A stretch of 64,000 nucleotides of DNA from Nocardia otitidiscaviarum NBRC 14405 (GCF_000308635.1 NZ_BAGD01000074.1:1-64000); one strand, 5' to 3'; numbered from the stretch's first letter, positions 45,404-54,962 are shown. Numbers and translations: made by a program. Notes: generated by a model not told the origin, from the letters alone.

Positions 45404-46251
45404 ACGACAACCCCACCCGCCGCATCGCCCTGGTCGGTATCGACGGCTGCGGCAAATCCTCGGTGCTGGCGCGCCTGCGCGAGCTGGCCCCGCGCGACCG
45501 CGGCTTCGGCAGTATGACCTGCCCGGACTTCCACACCACCGCGAATGCCCCGCTGCATCGACTCTCGCGCCAGCTCAAGGCATTCAGTGACGGGTGCGAC
45601 GAGATCGGCAGCCTGGAGTGCAAGGCCATCGCGCTGTACCTCCAGATGACCCTGTTCGGGCCGGTCGAACGGTTCTTCGTGGACACCTTCGCGCCGGACG
45701 TGCTGGTGTGCGAGCGGCATCCGCTCGTCGAAACACTGGTCTACGGGCCGTTCTACGTACTGCTCGCCGATCTGGACACCGATCCGCGCGCTCGCGAGGC
45801 GCAGGTGCGCGACGTGCTGGATCGGCACGCGCCCGGCACCCTCGACGACATCCTGGCCTGGTACGCGGGTGAGGCGGCGCGCCTGGGCACCGACCCCGAT
45901 ATCTGGAACCTGCTGGGCGAGGTCTCCAAACTCGTTCAGTTGGAACCGGATGCGGCAGTACCGGCGTTCGCGCGGCGGTGCCGAACCAGCCTGCCGGATG
46001 CGGTGCTGTGGCTCGACGTGCCGCCCGAGCAGGCCGCCGCGCGCTGCGCCGCCCGGGTGGGCGACGGCACGCGGGAGTCCCACGAGACGCCGGAACTGCT
46101 GGCGGAACTGCGCAAGGGCTACCAGCGCGCGCAGCAGCTCCTCCCCGCGGCCTTTCCGGACCTGCGTTTTCACCGCATCGACACCGCCGACGGCGTGGAC
46201 CTCGAGGAATCCGTGCGCCGCTGCGTCGAGGAAGGACGGCTGTTCGCATGA
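45400..46251 (+). CDS. Second thymidylate-kinase-like P-loop kinase
   Basis: A protein of 283 residues with the P-loop GIDGCGKSSVLARL at the N-terminus. A probable LID/substrate region follows (VCERHPLVETLVYG, then AVLWLDVPPEQAAARCAAR, the nucleoside-kinase-type motif). It is longer than a housekeeping dTMP kinase by about 70 residues. The GTG start overlaps the stop of the fusion gene. It lies in a lipid-like cluster next to another kinase of the same fold, so its substrate is more likely a pathway intermediate than dTMP. Confidence 0.72.
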   Translation: MNDNPTRRIALVGIDGCGKSSVLARLRELAPRDRGFGSMTCPDFHTTANAPLHRLSRQLKAFSDGCDEIGSLECKAIALYLQMTLFGPVERFFVDTFAPDVLVCERHPLVETLVYGPFYVLLADLDTDPRAREAQVRDVLDRHAPGTLDDILAWYAGEAARLGTDPDIWNLLGEVSKLVQLEPDAAVPAFARRCRTSLPDAVLWLDVPPEQAAARCAARVGDGTRESHETPELLAELRKGYQRAQQLLPAAFPDLRFHRIDTADGVDLEESVRRCVEEGRLFA

Positions 46252-46493
46252 CATCGACACAGGATTCGGTCGCGGCCCGGGTACGCGCCATCGTGGCCGA
46301 GGCGCTCTGGGTCGCGGCCGACGATCTGGAGGGCGGCACACCGCTCGTCGACTACGGATTGGACTCGCCGACCTCCATCGACCTCACCATGCGGCTGGAG
46401 GACGCCTTCGGGATCACCATTCCCGATGCCGTGGCGGCCCGGCTGGACACGGTGGACCGCATTGTCGAGCACGTCCGGGAGACCATCCGATGA
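46248..46493 (+). CDS. Acyl carrier protein 2
   Basis: A protein of 81 residues. The attachment site is YGLDSPTSIDL, with Ser40 carrying phosphopantetheine; MRLEDAFGITIPDAVAARLD follows, as in other ACPs. The start overlaps the stop of the P-loop kinase gene and the stop overlaps the start of the acyl-AMP ligase. That makes it the natural acceptor for the ligase, whereas ACP1 is coupled to the aminotransferase-reductase. Confidence 0.92.
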   Translation: MTSTQDSVAARVRAIVAEALWVAADDLEGGTPLVDYGLDSPTSIDLTMRLEDAFGITIPDAVAARLDTVDRIVEHVRETIR

Positions 46494-48226
46494 CCCTCAC
46501 CGCCGCCGCACCCGCCGCCCTGCGGCCACGACATCCGAGTATCGTGCACGCACTGCTCGACCATCTCACCGACGAGTCGCCTGCGACCGACGAATCACAC
46601 ACGGCCCGAGTGGTTTTCGTCGCGGCACCGGGCGAATCCGAGGTACTGGACTATGCCGCCCTGGCCCGTGCGGCCCGGCGCAGCGCCGCCGCCCTGGCGG
46701 ACTACGGCGTGCGCCCGGGTGATCGGGTCATGCTGTGCCTGCCCACCGGCACCGAGTTCATCACCGCGTTCTTCGGCGCGCAGCTGCTGGGCGCGATCCC
46801 GGTGGCGGTCGCGCCGCCGAGCGGTTTCGGCGGCCGCGGCCTGTTCGCGGACAAGTTCGCCCGGCTGGTCGCGTATCTGGCTCCCGCCGCACTGGTGGCC
46901 GCCCCCGATGTGCTCGACGCACTCGGCGCGCACCGGCCCACCGGAACGATCGTGGTGAACGGTGTGGACCTGCACGCGCGTGCGGTGACCGCGGACGCGC
47001 CGGAGGCCGAGCCCCGGCTGCCCGACGGCACCGATCCGGCCTTCATCCAATGCACCTCGGGCTCCACCGGCACCCCGAAGGGCGTGGTGATCACCCACGC
47101 CAATCTCGCCGCCAACTGTGAGCAGATCACCCGCGTGTGCGGACTGGGACCCGGGGACAACTGGGCGGGCTGGCTGCCGCTCAACCACGATATGGGACTC
47201 ATCGGCGGCACCCTGACACCGCTGTTCGCGGGAGCGGGCGCGGTGCTCATGCCGCCCAACCGCTTTCTGCGGGCACCGGCCGAGTGGCTGCGCAATGTCA
47301 GCGACTACGGTGGAACCGTCGCCGCGGCACCGAATTTCGGTTACGGCTACGCCGCGCTGCGAGTGCGCGACGAGGATCTCGACGGGGTCGACCTGTCGCG
47401 GTGGCGGTTCCTGTTCTGCGGGGCCGAGCCGATCCAGGCCGACACCCTGCGCCTGTTCACCGACCGCTTCGCGGCCTGGGGACTGCCGCGCGACGCGGTG
47501 GTGCCGTGTTACGGCATGGCCGAGGCGTCACTGGCGATCACCGTGAACCGGCCGCGCGCGACCCTGCGCGTGGACACCGTCTCCCGGGACCGGCTGGCGA
47601 CCGAGGCCCGCGTGGTCGACGTGCCCACGGACGCCCCCGATGCGGTGCAGGTGGTGGACTGCGGTCCGGCGGTGCCCGGCACCGAGATCCGCGTCGTGGA
47701 CGAGCGGGGACGGCCCTGCGCCGACAATGTGCTCGGCGCGGTGCAGTTCCGCGGGCCGTCCCGCACGCCGGGCTATTTCCAGCTGCCCGACGCCACGGCG
47801 GCCTGCGTGGTCGACGGGAGCTGGTGGGACACCGGCGATCTCGGCTATCTGCGGGACGGCGGGCTGCGGATCACCGGCCGCCGCAAGGACCTGATCATCA
47901 TTCGCGGGGCCAACTACTTCCCCTCCGATTTCGAACAGGCCGCGCAGACCGTGCCCGGTGTCCGGCTGGGCGGGGTGGCGGCGGTCGGATACCGCACGGC
48001 CGACGCGCATTCCGAGGGTCTGCATCTGATCGTGGAAACCGAAGTGGACACCGCCGAGCAGGACGCGCTGCGGCTGGCGATCCGATCCGCCGTCAGCTCC
48101 CGCACCGGTGTGCTGGCCGACGCGGTGCATCTGGTGCCGCCGCGCGCTCTGCCCAAGACCACCAGCGGCAAGATCCAGCGCGCGGCCGCCCGCGCGCGGT
48201 TCGTCGCCACCGAGGAGACACCGTGA
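46490..48226 (+). CDS. Fatty acyl-AMP ligase (FAAL)
   Basis: A protein of 578 residues of the adenylate-forming superfamily. The phosphate loop is CTSGSTGTPKGV (residues 188-199), and LNHDMGLIGGTLTPLFAG plus YGMAEASLAIT are FAAL-type motifs. The hinge is RRKDLIIIRGANYFPSDFE, and the terminal catalytic Lys is in LPKTTSGKIQRA. It should activate a fatty acid as acyl-AMP and load it onto an ACP, most likely the carrier encoded immediately before it. Starts and stops overlap on both sides. Confidence 0.9.
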   Translation: MTLTAAAPAALRPRHPSIVHALLDHLTDESPATDESHTARVVFVAAPGESEVLDYAALARAARRSAAALADYGVRPGDRVMLCLPTGTEFITAFFGAQLLGAIPVAVAPPSGFGGRGLFADKFARLVAYLAPAALVAAPDVLDALGAHRPTGTIVVNGVDLHARAVTADAPEAEPRLPDGTDPAFIQCTSGSTGTPKGVVITHANLAANCEQITRVCGLGPGDNWAGWLPLNHDMGLIGGTLTPLFAGAGAVLMPPNRFLRAPAEWLRNVSDYGGTVAAAPNFGYGYAALRVRDEDLDGVDLSRWRFLFCGAEPIQADTLRLFTDRFAAWGLPRDAVVPCYGMAEASLAITVNRPRATLRVDTVSRDRLATEARVVDVPTDAPDAVQVVDCGPAVPGTEIRVVDERGRPCADNVLGAVQFRGPSRTPGYFQLPDATAACVVDGSWWDTGDLGYLRDGGLRITGRRKDLIIIRGANYFPSDFEQAAQTVPGVRLGGVAAVGYRTADAHSEGLHLIVETEVDTAEQDALRLAIRSAVSSRTGVLADAVHLVPPRALPKTTSGKIQRAAARARFVATEETP

Positions 48227-49593
48227 CCGCACTGCTCGCCCGGGACACCGGCCGCCGCCTGCCCGGACCGTCCTCCCGCCATCCGCTGGGCGCGTACCTC
48301 GACTATCGGCGCGACCCGTTGACGCTGTTCTACGAGCAGGCATACGCGCACGGCGGCAGCGTGCGCATCCGGCTCGCCCACGAACAGCTGTATCTGCTGG
48401 TGGACCCCGACCACATTCGGCAGGTCATGATGACCAATGCCGACAACTACCGCAAAGGCATCAGCTATACGAGCCTGCACCATCTGCTCGGCCCCGGCCT
48501 GCTGGTGAGCGAGGGCGAGCTGTGGCAGCGGCAGCGGGCGCTCATCAAACCGGTCTTCCACCGCCGGCACGTTCTCGACGAGGTGCCGCTCATGGTGGAG
48601 TGCGGACAGCGCATGGCCGCGCGGCTGGACCGCCACGCCGATACCGGCGAGATCGTGGACCTGGTGCCGGAGGTGCTCGGCTTCGCCGCCGATGTGGTGT
48701 GCCGTGCGGTGCTCGGCGCGGACGTGGACGATGTGCTGCCGCAGATCGAGGACGATGTGCGCCACGGCGTGGACTGGGTCATGCGACACATGGCGGCACC
48801 CGTTCCACTGCCGCCGTCGGTGCCGACACCGGCCAACCGCGCGTTCGGGCAGGCGCTTTCGCGGCTGCACCGGGTGGTGGACGAGGTCATCGCCGGACAC
48901 CGCACCGGCTCCGGCAGCCTGCTGGATCGGCTGTCGAGCGCGCGCGACGACGACGGGCACGCCATGGACGACACCCAGCTGCGCCACGAGGTGCTGACCT
49001 TCCTGCTCGCCGGGCACGAAACCACCGGCGGGGCCATCGCCTGGGCCGTGTACGAGCTGTGCCGCAATCGCACGGTGCTGCGCGATGTGGTGGACGAGAT
49101 CGACGGGCGACTGGCGGGCGGCCCGCCGACCGCCGACGATCTCACCGCCCCCGATCTGACCGGCCGCGCCCTCGACGAGGCCATGCGGCTGCACCCGCCC
49201 GCCTGGGCGTTCAGCCGCACCCCCGTGGCGGCCGACAGCTTCGACCGCTTCGACCTGCCCGCCGGATCCATCGTCGTGATCAGCCCGTTCGTCAATCAGC
49301 GCCTACCGCAGTTCTGGTCCGCGCCACTGGTTTTCGATCCCGACCGCTTCCTCCCGGCGGCCGCCCGGGACCGGTCGCCGTTCCACTACTTCCCGTTCGG
49401 CTGGGGCCCGCACCTGTGCGTCGGGCGGCATCTGGCGCTGATCGAGGCCCGGGCGGGGCTGGCCATGCTGCTGTCCCGCTACGACATCGAACTCGCGGGC
49501 GGACTGCGGGTGCGGGAGAACCCGCAGATCTCCAATCTTCCCGATCCCGTGCTGGTGCGCCTGCGCCGCCGCACCACCGGAGGTGACCTGTGA
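48223..49593 (+). CDS. Cytochrome P450 of the cluster
   Basis: A protein of 456 residues with all canonical motifs: I-helix FLLAGHETTGG, K-helix EAMR in ALDEAMRLHPPAW, and heme loop FPFGWGPHLCVGRHLAL. It resembles P450s that hydroxylate fatty chains (CYP102/CYP4-like). In this context it may hydroxylate or desaturate an ACP-bound acyl chain or the free lipid. No ferredoxin or reductase is encoded in the cluster, so electrons must come from elsewhere. The GTG start overlaps the ligase stop. Confidence 0.92.
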   Translation: MTALLARDTGRRLPGPSSRHPLGAYLDYRRDPLTLFYEQAYAHGGSVRIRLAHEQLYLLVDPDHIRQVMMTNADNYRKGISYTSLHHLLGPGLLVSEGELWQRQRALIKPVFHRRHVLDEVPLMVECGQRMAARLDRHADTGEIVDLVPEVLGFAADVVCRAVLGADVDDVLPQIEDDVRHGVDWVMRHMAAPVPLPPSVPTPANRAFGQALSRLHRVVDEVIAGHRTGSGSLLDRLSSARDDDGHAMDDTQLRHEVLTFLLAGHETTGGAIAWAVYELCRNRTVLRDVVDEIDGRLAGGPPTADDLTAPDLTGRALDEAMRLHPPAWAFSRTPVAADSFDRFDLPAGSIVVISPFVNQRLPQFWSAPLVFDPDRFLPAAARDRSPFHYFPFGWGPHLCVGRHLALIEARAGLAMLLSRYDIELAGGLRVRENPQISNLPDPVLVRLRRRTTGGDL

Positions 49594-52283
49594 CCGCCGC
49601 CGAACTGACCGCCGTCGCCGACGCGACCGCCGCCGCCCGACTGGATCCGGCCCTCATCGGGCACAAGGCCGCCAAGCTGGCCTGGCTGCACCGGCACGGG
49701 TATCGGGTGCCGGCCTTCTGTGTACTCACCGCCGCGGCCTGCGCCCGCATTCTCGAACCGGTGCGCGACGAGCTGGACGCGCTGCTCGGCGCGCTCGACG
49801 CCGAGGATCCGAAGTCGTTGCGCGACACCGCCGATGCCATCGCGGAGCTGGTGACCGCGCTGTCGCTGCCCGACGATCTCGCCGCCGACCTGCACCGGCG
49901 GCTCACCGAGCTCGAGGGGGCGGGTCGGCTGGCGGTGCGGTCGTCGGTGCGGGGCGAGGATTCGGCCACCGATTCCTTCGCCGGACAGCTCGACACCCTG
50001 CTCAATGTCGCGCCCGAGGCGGTACCGGATGCCGTACTGGCCTGTCTGGCGTCGGCGTACTCACAGCGGGCGCTGTTCTATCGCGCGCGGCGCGGGCTGG
50101 GCAATGCCGTCGCCGAAACCGCCGTCATCGTGCAGACACTGGTGGACAGCGCCACCGCCGGAGTGGTGTTCAGCTGCAATCCGCGCAATGGCGATCCGGG
50201 CGAGGCCGTGGTCTCGGCGGGCCTGGGGCTGGGGGAGGGCGTGGTCTCCGGAACCGTGGACTGCGACACCTACTTCGTCGACACCCGCTCCCGCACCGTC
50301 ACCGCCCGCAGCATCGGCGAGAAGTCCAGCGCGGTCCTGCCGACGGCGGACGGCACCGCGGTCACCGCCGTGCCGCCGGTCGACACCGCGGCCCTCACCG
50401 ACGCCCAGGTGCTCGAACTCACCGGGCTGGCGGTGGAACTGGCCGAGCGGTTGGACGCCCCGCAGGACGTGGAATGGGCCATCGACCGCGCGGGCCGAAT
50501 CCACCTGCTGCAAACGCGGCCGGTCACCGCGACCGGCGCGCAGGAGACCATCTTCGACAACGTCAATGTGGCCGAGTCCTATCCGGGCGTATCCAGCCCG
50601 CTGACCTTCTCGATCGTGCGGCTGGCCTACGAGCAGGTGTTCCGGGTCTGCCACCGGGATTTCGGCGCGCGACGCGCGACCGTGCGCGCCGGTGCCGCCG
50701 ATCTCTACCCGTATCTGGTGGGCACCTGGCACGGCCGGATCTACTACAACATCAGTAACTGGTATCGGCTGTTCCTCCGGATTCCCGGGCTGGACTTCGC
50801 CATCGAGGGCTGGGAGGCCGCACTCGGCATCGAGAACCGCTACCGGCGGCCCGCACCACCGGCGGGCGGCTGGGCTCGCGCCCGCACCCTGCTGCTGCGT
50901 GCGCGAGTCGTGCTGATACTGCTGCTCGGCTGGTTCCGGCTGCCGCGCCGACTGGCGCACTTCTTCACCGAACTCGACCGGTTCCGCGCCGATCTCGACC
51001 ACCGCCTCGACCCGGCCACCCCGGATCGGGAGCGCAGCCCGCACGCACTGCTGACCTGGCTCGACCGCGTGATCAGTGATCTGGTTCCCGCCTACGCGGT
51101 GCAGATCTTCAACGACTTCATCGCCCAGCAACTGTTCCACGCGCTCGGAAAACTGTTGCAGGACAGCGGTGTCGAGAATCCGGACACCCTGCGCAACGAA
51201 CTGTTCTGCGGCGAGGAGGGCGTGGACAGCGTCGAACCGGTGCGCTCGGCCCTGGCGCTGGCCACCCGCGCGGCCGCCGATCCCGCCCTGCGCGCGCTGA
51301 TCGACAGCGATCGGGACCCGGCGCGGGTGTGGGCGGAGCTGCACGACGACGCCCACACCGAGTTCCTGACCGCCTACCGTGCGCATCTGGCGGCCTACGG
51401 CGACCGCACCGTGGACGAGCTGAAATTGGAGACGGACTCGCTGGAACAGCATCCCGAGAAGCTGATTCCGGTGCTGCGCAACTATATTCGCCGCGATATC
51501 GACTTCCGGACCATGACCGCCGAGGAGCGGCGCATCCGCCGGGAGGCGGAGGTGCGGCTGCGTCGCGCCCTGCGCGGCCGTCCGCTGCGGTGGCTGCTCG
51601 TGCGCCTGGTGCTGGCCCAGGCCCGCGCCACGGTGAAGCAGCGCGAGAATATGCGCCTGGGGCGCAGCCGCTGCTTCGGCATGGTCAAGCGGGTGTTCCG
51701 TGTGTTGGGGACACAGCTGCACGAGGCGGGGCTGCTCGACGATCCGCGCGATGTCTTCTATCTCACCTACGAGGAGATCGCCGCCCTCACCCGCGGCACC
51801 TCCGTCACCGCCCAGCCCCGCGACCTGGTGGCCGCCCGCACCCGCGACCACGAGATCTGGCGGGCGCAGGCGGCTCCCTCGCGCATCGTCACCGCCGGAA
51901 TCGCGGCCGCGCACACGCCCGAACCGGATTTCCTGGCCTTCGACGACGCGACCGTCCTCACCGGAATCGGCTGCGCGCCGGGCCGTGTGGAAGCGCCGGC
52001 GCTGGTGTTGCCCGAACCCGACACCGCCGCCGTCACCGCCGGTCGGGTGCTGGTGGCCGCCACCACCGATCCGGGCTGGGTGTTCCTCATGGTGGCCGCG
52101 GGCGGGCTGGTCAGCGAGAAGGGCAGCCTGCTCTCGCACACCGCCATCATCGGCCGCGAACTCGGCATCCCCACCGTGGTCGGCGTGCCGCAGGCGACCC
52201 GGCGCATCGCCGACGGCGACACCGTGCTGCTCGACGGCCACGCGGGCACCGTCACGCTCATCGCACGAAAGGGTTCCGCATGA
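49590..52283 (+). CDS. Second RPH/PEP-synthase-like phosphohistidine enzyme
   Basis: A protein of 897 residues. The ATP-grasp half includes IGHKAAKLAWLHRHGYRVPA and LAVRSSVRGEDSATDSFAGQ, ending VEWAIDRAGRIHLLQTRPV. A central helical part (about 320-760) fills the place where rifampin phosphotransferase binds its substrate, and the C-terminal domain carries the phosphorylated His850 in KGSLLSHTAIIGRELGIP. Such enzymes transfer the beta-phosphate of ATP through the histidine to a hydroxyl group. It may be named a rifampin phosphotransferase by similarity, but the operon points to a lipid or alcohol intermediate. The GTG start overlaps the P450 stop. Confidence 0.85.
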   Translation: MTAAELTAVADATAAARLDPALIGHKAAKLAWLHRHGYRVPAFCVLTAAACARILEPVRDELDALLGALDAEDPKSLRDTADAIAELVTALSLPDDLAADLHRRLTELEGAGRLAVRSSVRGEDSATDSFAGQLDTLLNVAPEAVPDAVLACLASAYSQRALFYRARRGLGNAVAETAVIVQTLVDSATAGVVFSCNPRNGDPGEAVVSAGLGLGEGVVSGTVDCDTYFVDTRSRTVTARSIGEKSSAVLPTADGTAVTAVPPVDTAALTDAQVLELTGLAVELAERLDAPQDVEWAIDRAGRIHLLQTRPVTATGAQETIFDNVNVAESYPGVSSPLTFSIVRLAYEQVFRVCHRDFGARRATVRAGAADLYPYLVGTWHGRIYYNISNWYRLFLRIPGLDFAIEGWEAALGIENRYRRPAPPAGGWARARTLLLRARVVLILLLGWFRLPRRLAHFFTELDRFRADLDHRLDPATPDRERSPHALLTWLDRVISDLVPAYAVQIFNDFIAQQLFHALGKLLQDSGVENPDTLRNELFCGEEGVDSVEPVRSALALATRAAADPALRALIDSDRDPARVWAELHDDAHTEFLTAYRAHLAAYGDRTVDELKLETDSLEQHPEKLIPVLRNYIRRDIDFRTMTAEERRIRREAEVRLRRALRGRPLRWLLVRLVLAQARATVKQRENMRLGRSRCFGMVKRVFRVLGTQLHEAGLLDDPRDVFYLTYEEIAALTRGTSVTAQPRDLVAARTRDHEIWRAQAAPSRIVTAGIAAAHTPEPDFLAFDDATVLTGIGCAPGRVEAPALVLPEPDTAAVTAGRVLVAATTDPGWVFLMVAAGGLVSEKGSLLSHTAIIGRELGIPTVVGVPQATRRIADGDTVLLDGHAGTVTLIARKGSA

Positions 52284-53581
52284 CCTCCCTCGACGCCCAC
52301 CCCACCGGACATGCCGAGAACTTCACCCTGGAGCACTATCTCGACACCGACGCCCACTCCTTCGACCAGCGTTTCGAACACTTCCGCCCCTATGTGGAGC
52401 GGGTGCGCGGCATGGGATTCGTCCTGCGCGAGATCACCGGCCCCGCCGGACCCGTGGTGCGGGCGCGGGACCCGGAGACGGGGGACGTCCGCGAGGTGAT
52501 CATGCTGGGGTCCAACAACTATCTGGGCCTGGCCGACGAACCGGAGATCATCGAGGCGGCGGTGGCCGCCACCCGGAAGTACGGAATCGGCTGCGGCGGA
52601 CCGCCCTTGCTCAATGGCACCACTTCGCTCCACCTCGAGCTCGAGCAGCGGCTCGCGGCGGTGAAGGGCTGCGAATCGGCCATGCTCTTCTCCTCCGGGT
52701 TCGCCGCCAATGTCGGCTGGGTGACCGGCCTGCTGCGCAGCGGCGACATCCTGATCTACGACGAGCAGAACCACGCCAGCCTCTACGACGGCATCCAACT
52801 GGGCCGGGTGCGGTCGATGGCCTTCGACCACAACGACCTCGACCATCTGCGCTACCGGCTCATGCAGGTGCGCTGGCGCAATCCGGGCGCGAATGTGGTG
52901 GTCGCCGTGGAGGGCGTCTACTCCATGGACGGCGATATCGCACCGCTGCCCGAAATCCGCTCGCTCTGTGACGATTTCGGCGCGCTACTGGCCGTGGACG
53001 ATGCGCACGGAACGGGGGTGCTCGGCACCCGCGGGCACGGCGCGGCCGAACACTTCGGGCTCGACGGCGGGGTCGACATCGCCATGGGCACCTTCTCGAA
53101 GGTGTTCGCCACCACCGGCGGTTTCGTGGCGGGCAGCCGGGCGCTGGTGGATTCGCTGCGCTTCTTCGCCCGCTCCTACATGTTCTCCGCCTCGCTGTCG
53201 CCCGCCGTGGTCGCCTCGGTGCTGGCCGGGATCGACTTCATCGAGGCCCATCCGGAACGGGTGGCGGCCCTGCACGCCAATACCGCCTACTTCGCGGCGG
53301 CGCTGCGGCGGCGCGGGTTCGCGGTGGACCCGGTGACGGCCATCGTGCCCGTCATCCTGCCCGCCACCGTGCCGGTCGCCGAGGTGGTGGCCGCGCTGCA
53401 CCGGGCGGGCGTCTTCGTCAACGGTGTCGAATTCCCGGCGGTGCCACGGGATCTGCAACGACTGCGGATCTCCATGATGGCCACGCTGAGCACCGAGCAC
53501 CTGGATGTCGCCGTCGACCGGATCGACGCGGTGGCGCGCCGGTTCGGCTTTCACCCCGACCAGATCGGAGCCGCCCGATGA
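52280..53581 (+). CDS. Alpha-oxoamine synthase (serine-palmitoyltransferase-like)
   Basis: A protein of 433 residues, PLP-dependent, fold type I. MLGSNNYLGL and PPLLNGTTSLHLELE are family motifs, DEQNHASLYDGI and VDDAHGTGVLG contact PLP, and Lys274 in GTFSKVFATTGG forms the Schiff base. Members (KBL, BioF, HemA, SPT) condense an amino acid with an acyl thioester and lose CO2, giving an aminoketone. With two ACPs, an acyl ligase and a lipid kinase nearby, a sphingoid-like or aminoketone lipid is a reasonable inference. The start overlaps the preceding stop (ATGA). Confidence 0.88.
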   Translation: MTSLDAHPTGHAENFTLEHYLDTDAHSFDQRFEHFRPYVERVRGMGFVLREITGPAGPVVRARDPETGDVREVIMLGSNNYLGLADEPEIIEAAVAATRKYGIGCGGPPLLNGTTSLHLELEQRLAAVKGCESAMLFSSGFAANVGWVTGLLRSGDILIYDEQNHASLYDGIQLGRVRSMAFDHNDLDHLRYRLMQVRWRNPGANVVVAVEGVYSMDGDIAPLPEIRSLCDDFGALLAVDDAHGTGVLGTRGHGAAEHFGLDGGVDIAMGTFSKVFATTGGFVAGSRALVDSLRFFARSYMFSASLSPAVVASVLAGIDFIEAHPERVAALHANTAYFAAALRRRGFAVDPVTAIVPVILPATVPVAEVVAALHRAGVFVNGVEFPAVPRDLQRLRISMMATLSTEHLDVAVDRIDAVARRFGFHPDQIGAAR

Positions 53582-54960
53582 CCGACGCCCTCATCGCGGC
53601 GGGCGGCACGCCCGCCGAACGGCTGCTGGTGCTCGCCGCCCTGGCCGCGCCCACCGACGCCGAGCGCGCCCAGTTGCGCGACCTCGCCCGCGGGGAGATG
53701 GACTGGGTGGAGGTGCTGAATCTGGCGCGGCGCAATGCGACCGTGCCGCTGGTCCAGCATCGGCTCGCCGCCGAGGGCCTGTTCGACCGGGTGCCGCTGG
53801 CGGATGCGTTCCAGGCCGTCTCCGACGAGATCGCCGCGGCCAACGAACGGCGGCTGGTGGGGGCCAAGGAGCTGCTGCGGCGGTTCGACGCGGCCGGTAT
53901 TCGCTGCGTCGTGCTCAAGGGCATGCTCTTCGCGTCCGAGGTCTACGGCGACGCGTACTACAAGCGCATGAACGATATCGACATTCTGCTCGATATCGAG
54001 CAGGTCGACGCCGCCGTCGAGATCTACCGGGATCTCGGCATGTTCAGCGTCTCTGAACTGCTGGGCAAGGAGCCCCGGGTGCGCGAGCGGCGTTCGCACC
54101 ATCTGCCGTCGTTCGTCTCCCGCGACGGTGCGCTGGTGGTGGGCACCCACTGGGGGCTCATCACGCCGCTCGCACCGTACACCATCGACTACGCCGCCAT
54201 CTGGAAGCGGGTGCGGCCCATCGACTTCCACGGCGTTCCGGCCTGGGCCATGGCGCACGAGGACAATCTGCACCACCTGTGCGTCCACCTGCCGTACTAC
54301 AAGACCGGGGTGCGCGAGCTCGCCGACATCTGGAATCTGGTGCGCTACGCGGGCGACGACCTGGACTACGGCCTGGTGCGGGCGGCGGTCACCGCCGCCG
54401 GATCGCACAATCTCGTCTATCACGCGCTGTCACTGACCCAGCGGCTCGTGCCGGACGAGCGGATCGCCGCGCTGGTGGCGTGGACGCGCCCGCACACCGA
54501 CCGTTTCTACCGCTACGACGTCGACCGCAAGACCCGCGACATCCACACGCTGCTGCGCAGCCGGTCCACGCACACCGCCACCATCGAGAAGGCGTATCTG
54601 GAGTTCAACGCCACCCAGGCGCTGGGGGAGAAGGTGACCCGGTTCGCGGCACTGTGGCGCAATCTGCTGCTCGTGCCCGGTGACGAGGCGGCGCGGATGA
54701 GTTCGCTGCGCACCGACAACCCGCTGTCGCGGGCCGGGGCGCGGGTGGCCGCGCCCTACCGGCTCACCCGGGTGTTCCAGCGTGACCTGGGCCGATGGCT
54801 GTTTCCGGCCGCGCTGGCCAAAACCGTCGCCGATCTCGGGGTCAGCGCCGCGCGCACGGTGCGCGGATCCACCGGCGACACCGTCGATCTGGCCGCGTTC
54901 GCCGCTCGGGTGGGTATGACCCCCGCACAGCTGCGGGCGGTCGCGGACAGTCAGGAGTGA
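53578..54960 (+). CDS. Nucleotidyltransferase-fold protein
   Basis: A protein of 460 residues of the uncharacterised nucleotidyltransferase group (NTP_transf_5-like). The core motif is VVLKGMLFASEVYGDAYYKR, followed by MNDIDILLD, whose Asp-x-Asp should bind metal. Members often occur in natural-product clusters next to peptide or lipid enzymes; their reaction is not established. It is translationally coupled to the oxoamine synthase. It may transfer a nucleotide or phosphate group to an intermediate. Confidence 0.75.
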   Translation: MTDALIAAGGTPAERLLVLAALAAPTDAERAQLRDLARGEMDWVEVLNLARRNATVPLVQHRLAAEGLFDRVPLADAFQAVSDEIAAANERRLVGAKELLRRFDAAGIRCVVLKGMLFASEVYGDAYYKRMNDIDILLDIEQVDAAVEIYRDLGMFSVSELLGKEPRVRERRSHHLPSFVSRDGALVVGTHWGLITPLAPYTIDYAAIWKRVRPIDFHGVPAWAMAHEDNLHHLCVHLPYYKTGVRELADIWNLVRYAGDDLDYGLVRAAVTAAGSHNLVYHALSLTQRLVPDERIAALVAWTRPHTDRFYRYDVDRKTRDIHTLLRSRSTHTATIEKAYLEFNATQALGEKVTRFAALWRNLLLVPGDEAARMSSLRTDNPLSRAGARVAAPYRLTRVFQRDLGRWLFPAALAKTVADLGVSAARTVRGSTGDTVDLAAFAARVGMTPAQLRAVADSQE

Positions 54961-54962
54961 GC

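Noticed and set aside
49590..52283. Calling the second phosphohistidine enzyme a rifampin resistance gene
   Set aside because: Fold and catalytic His fit, but operon context and a second copy in the fusion point to biosynthesis. The rifampin pocket could not be verified by eye.
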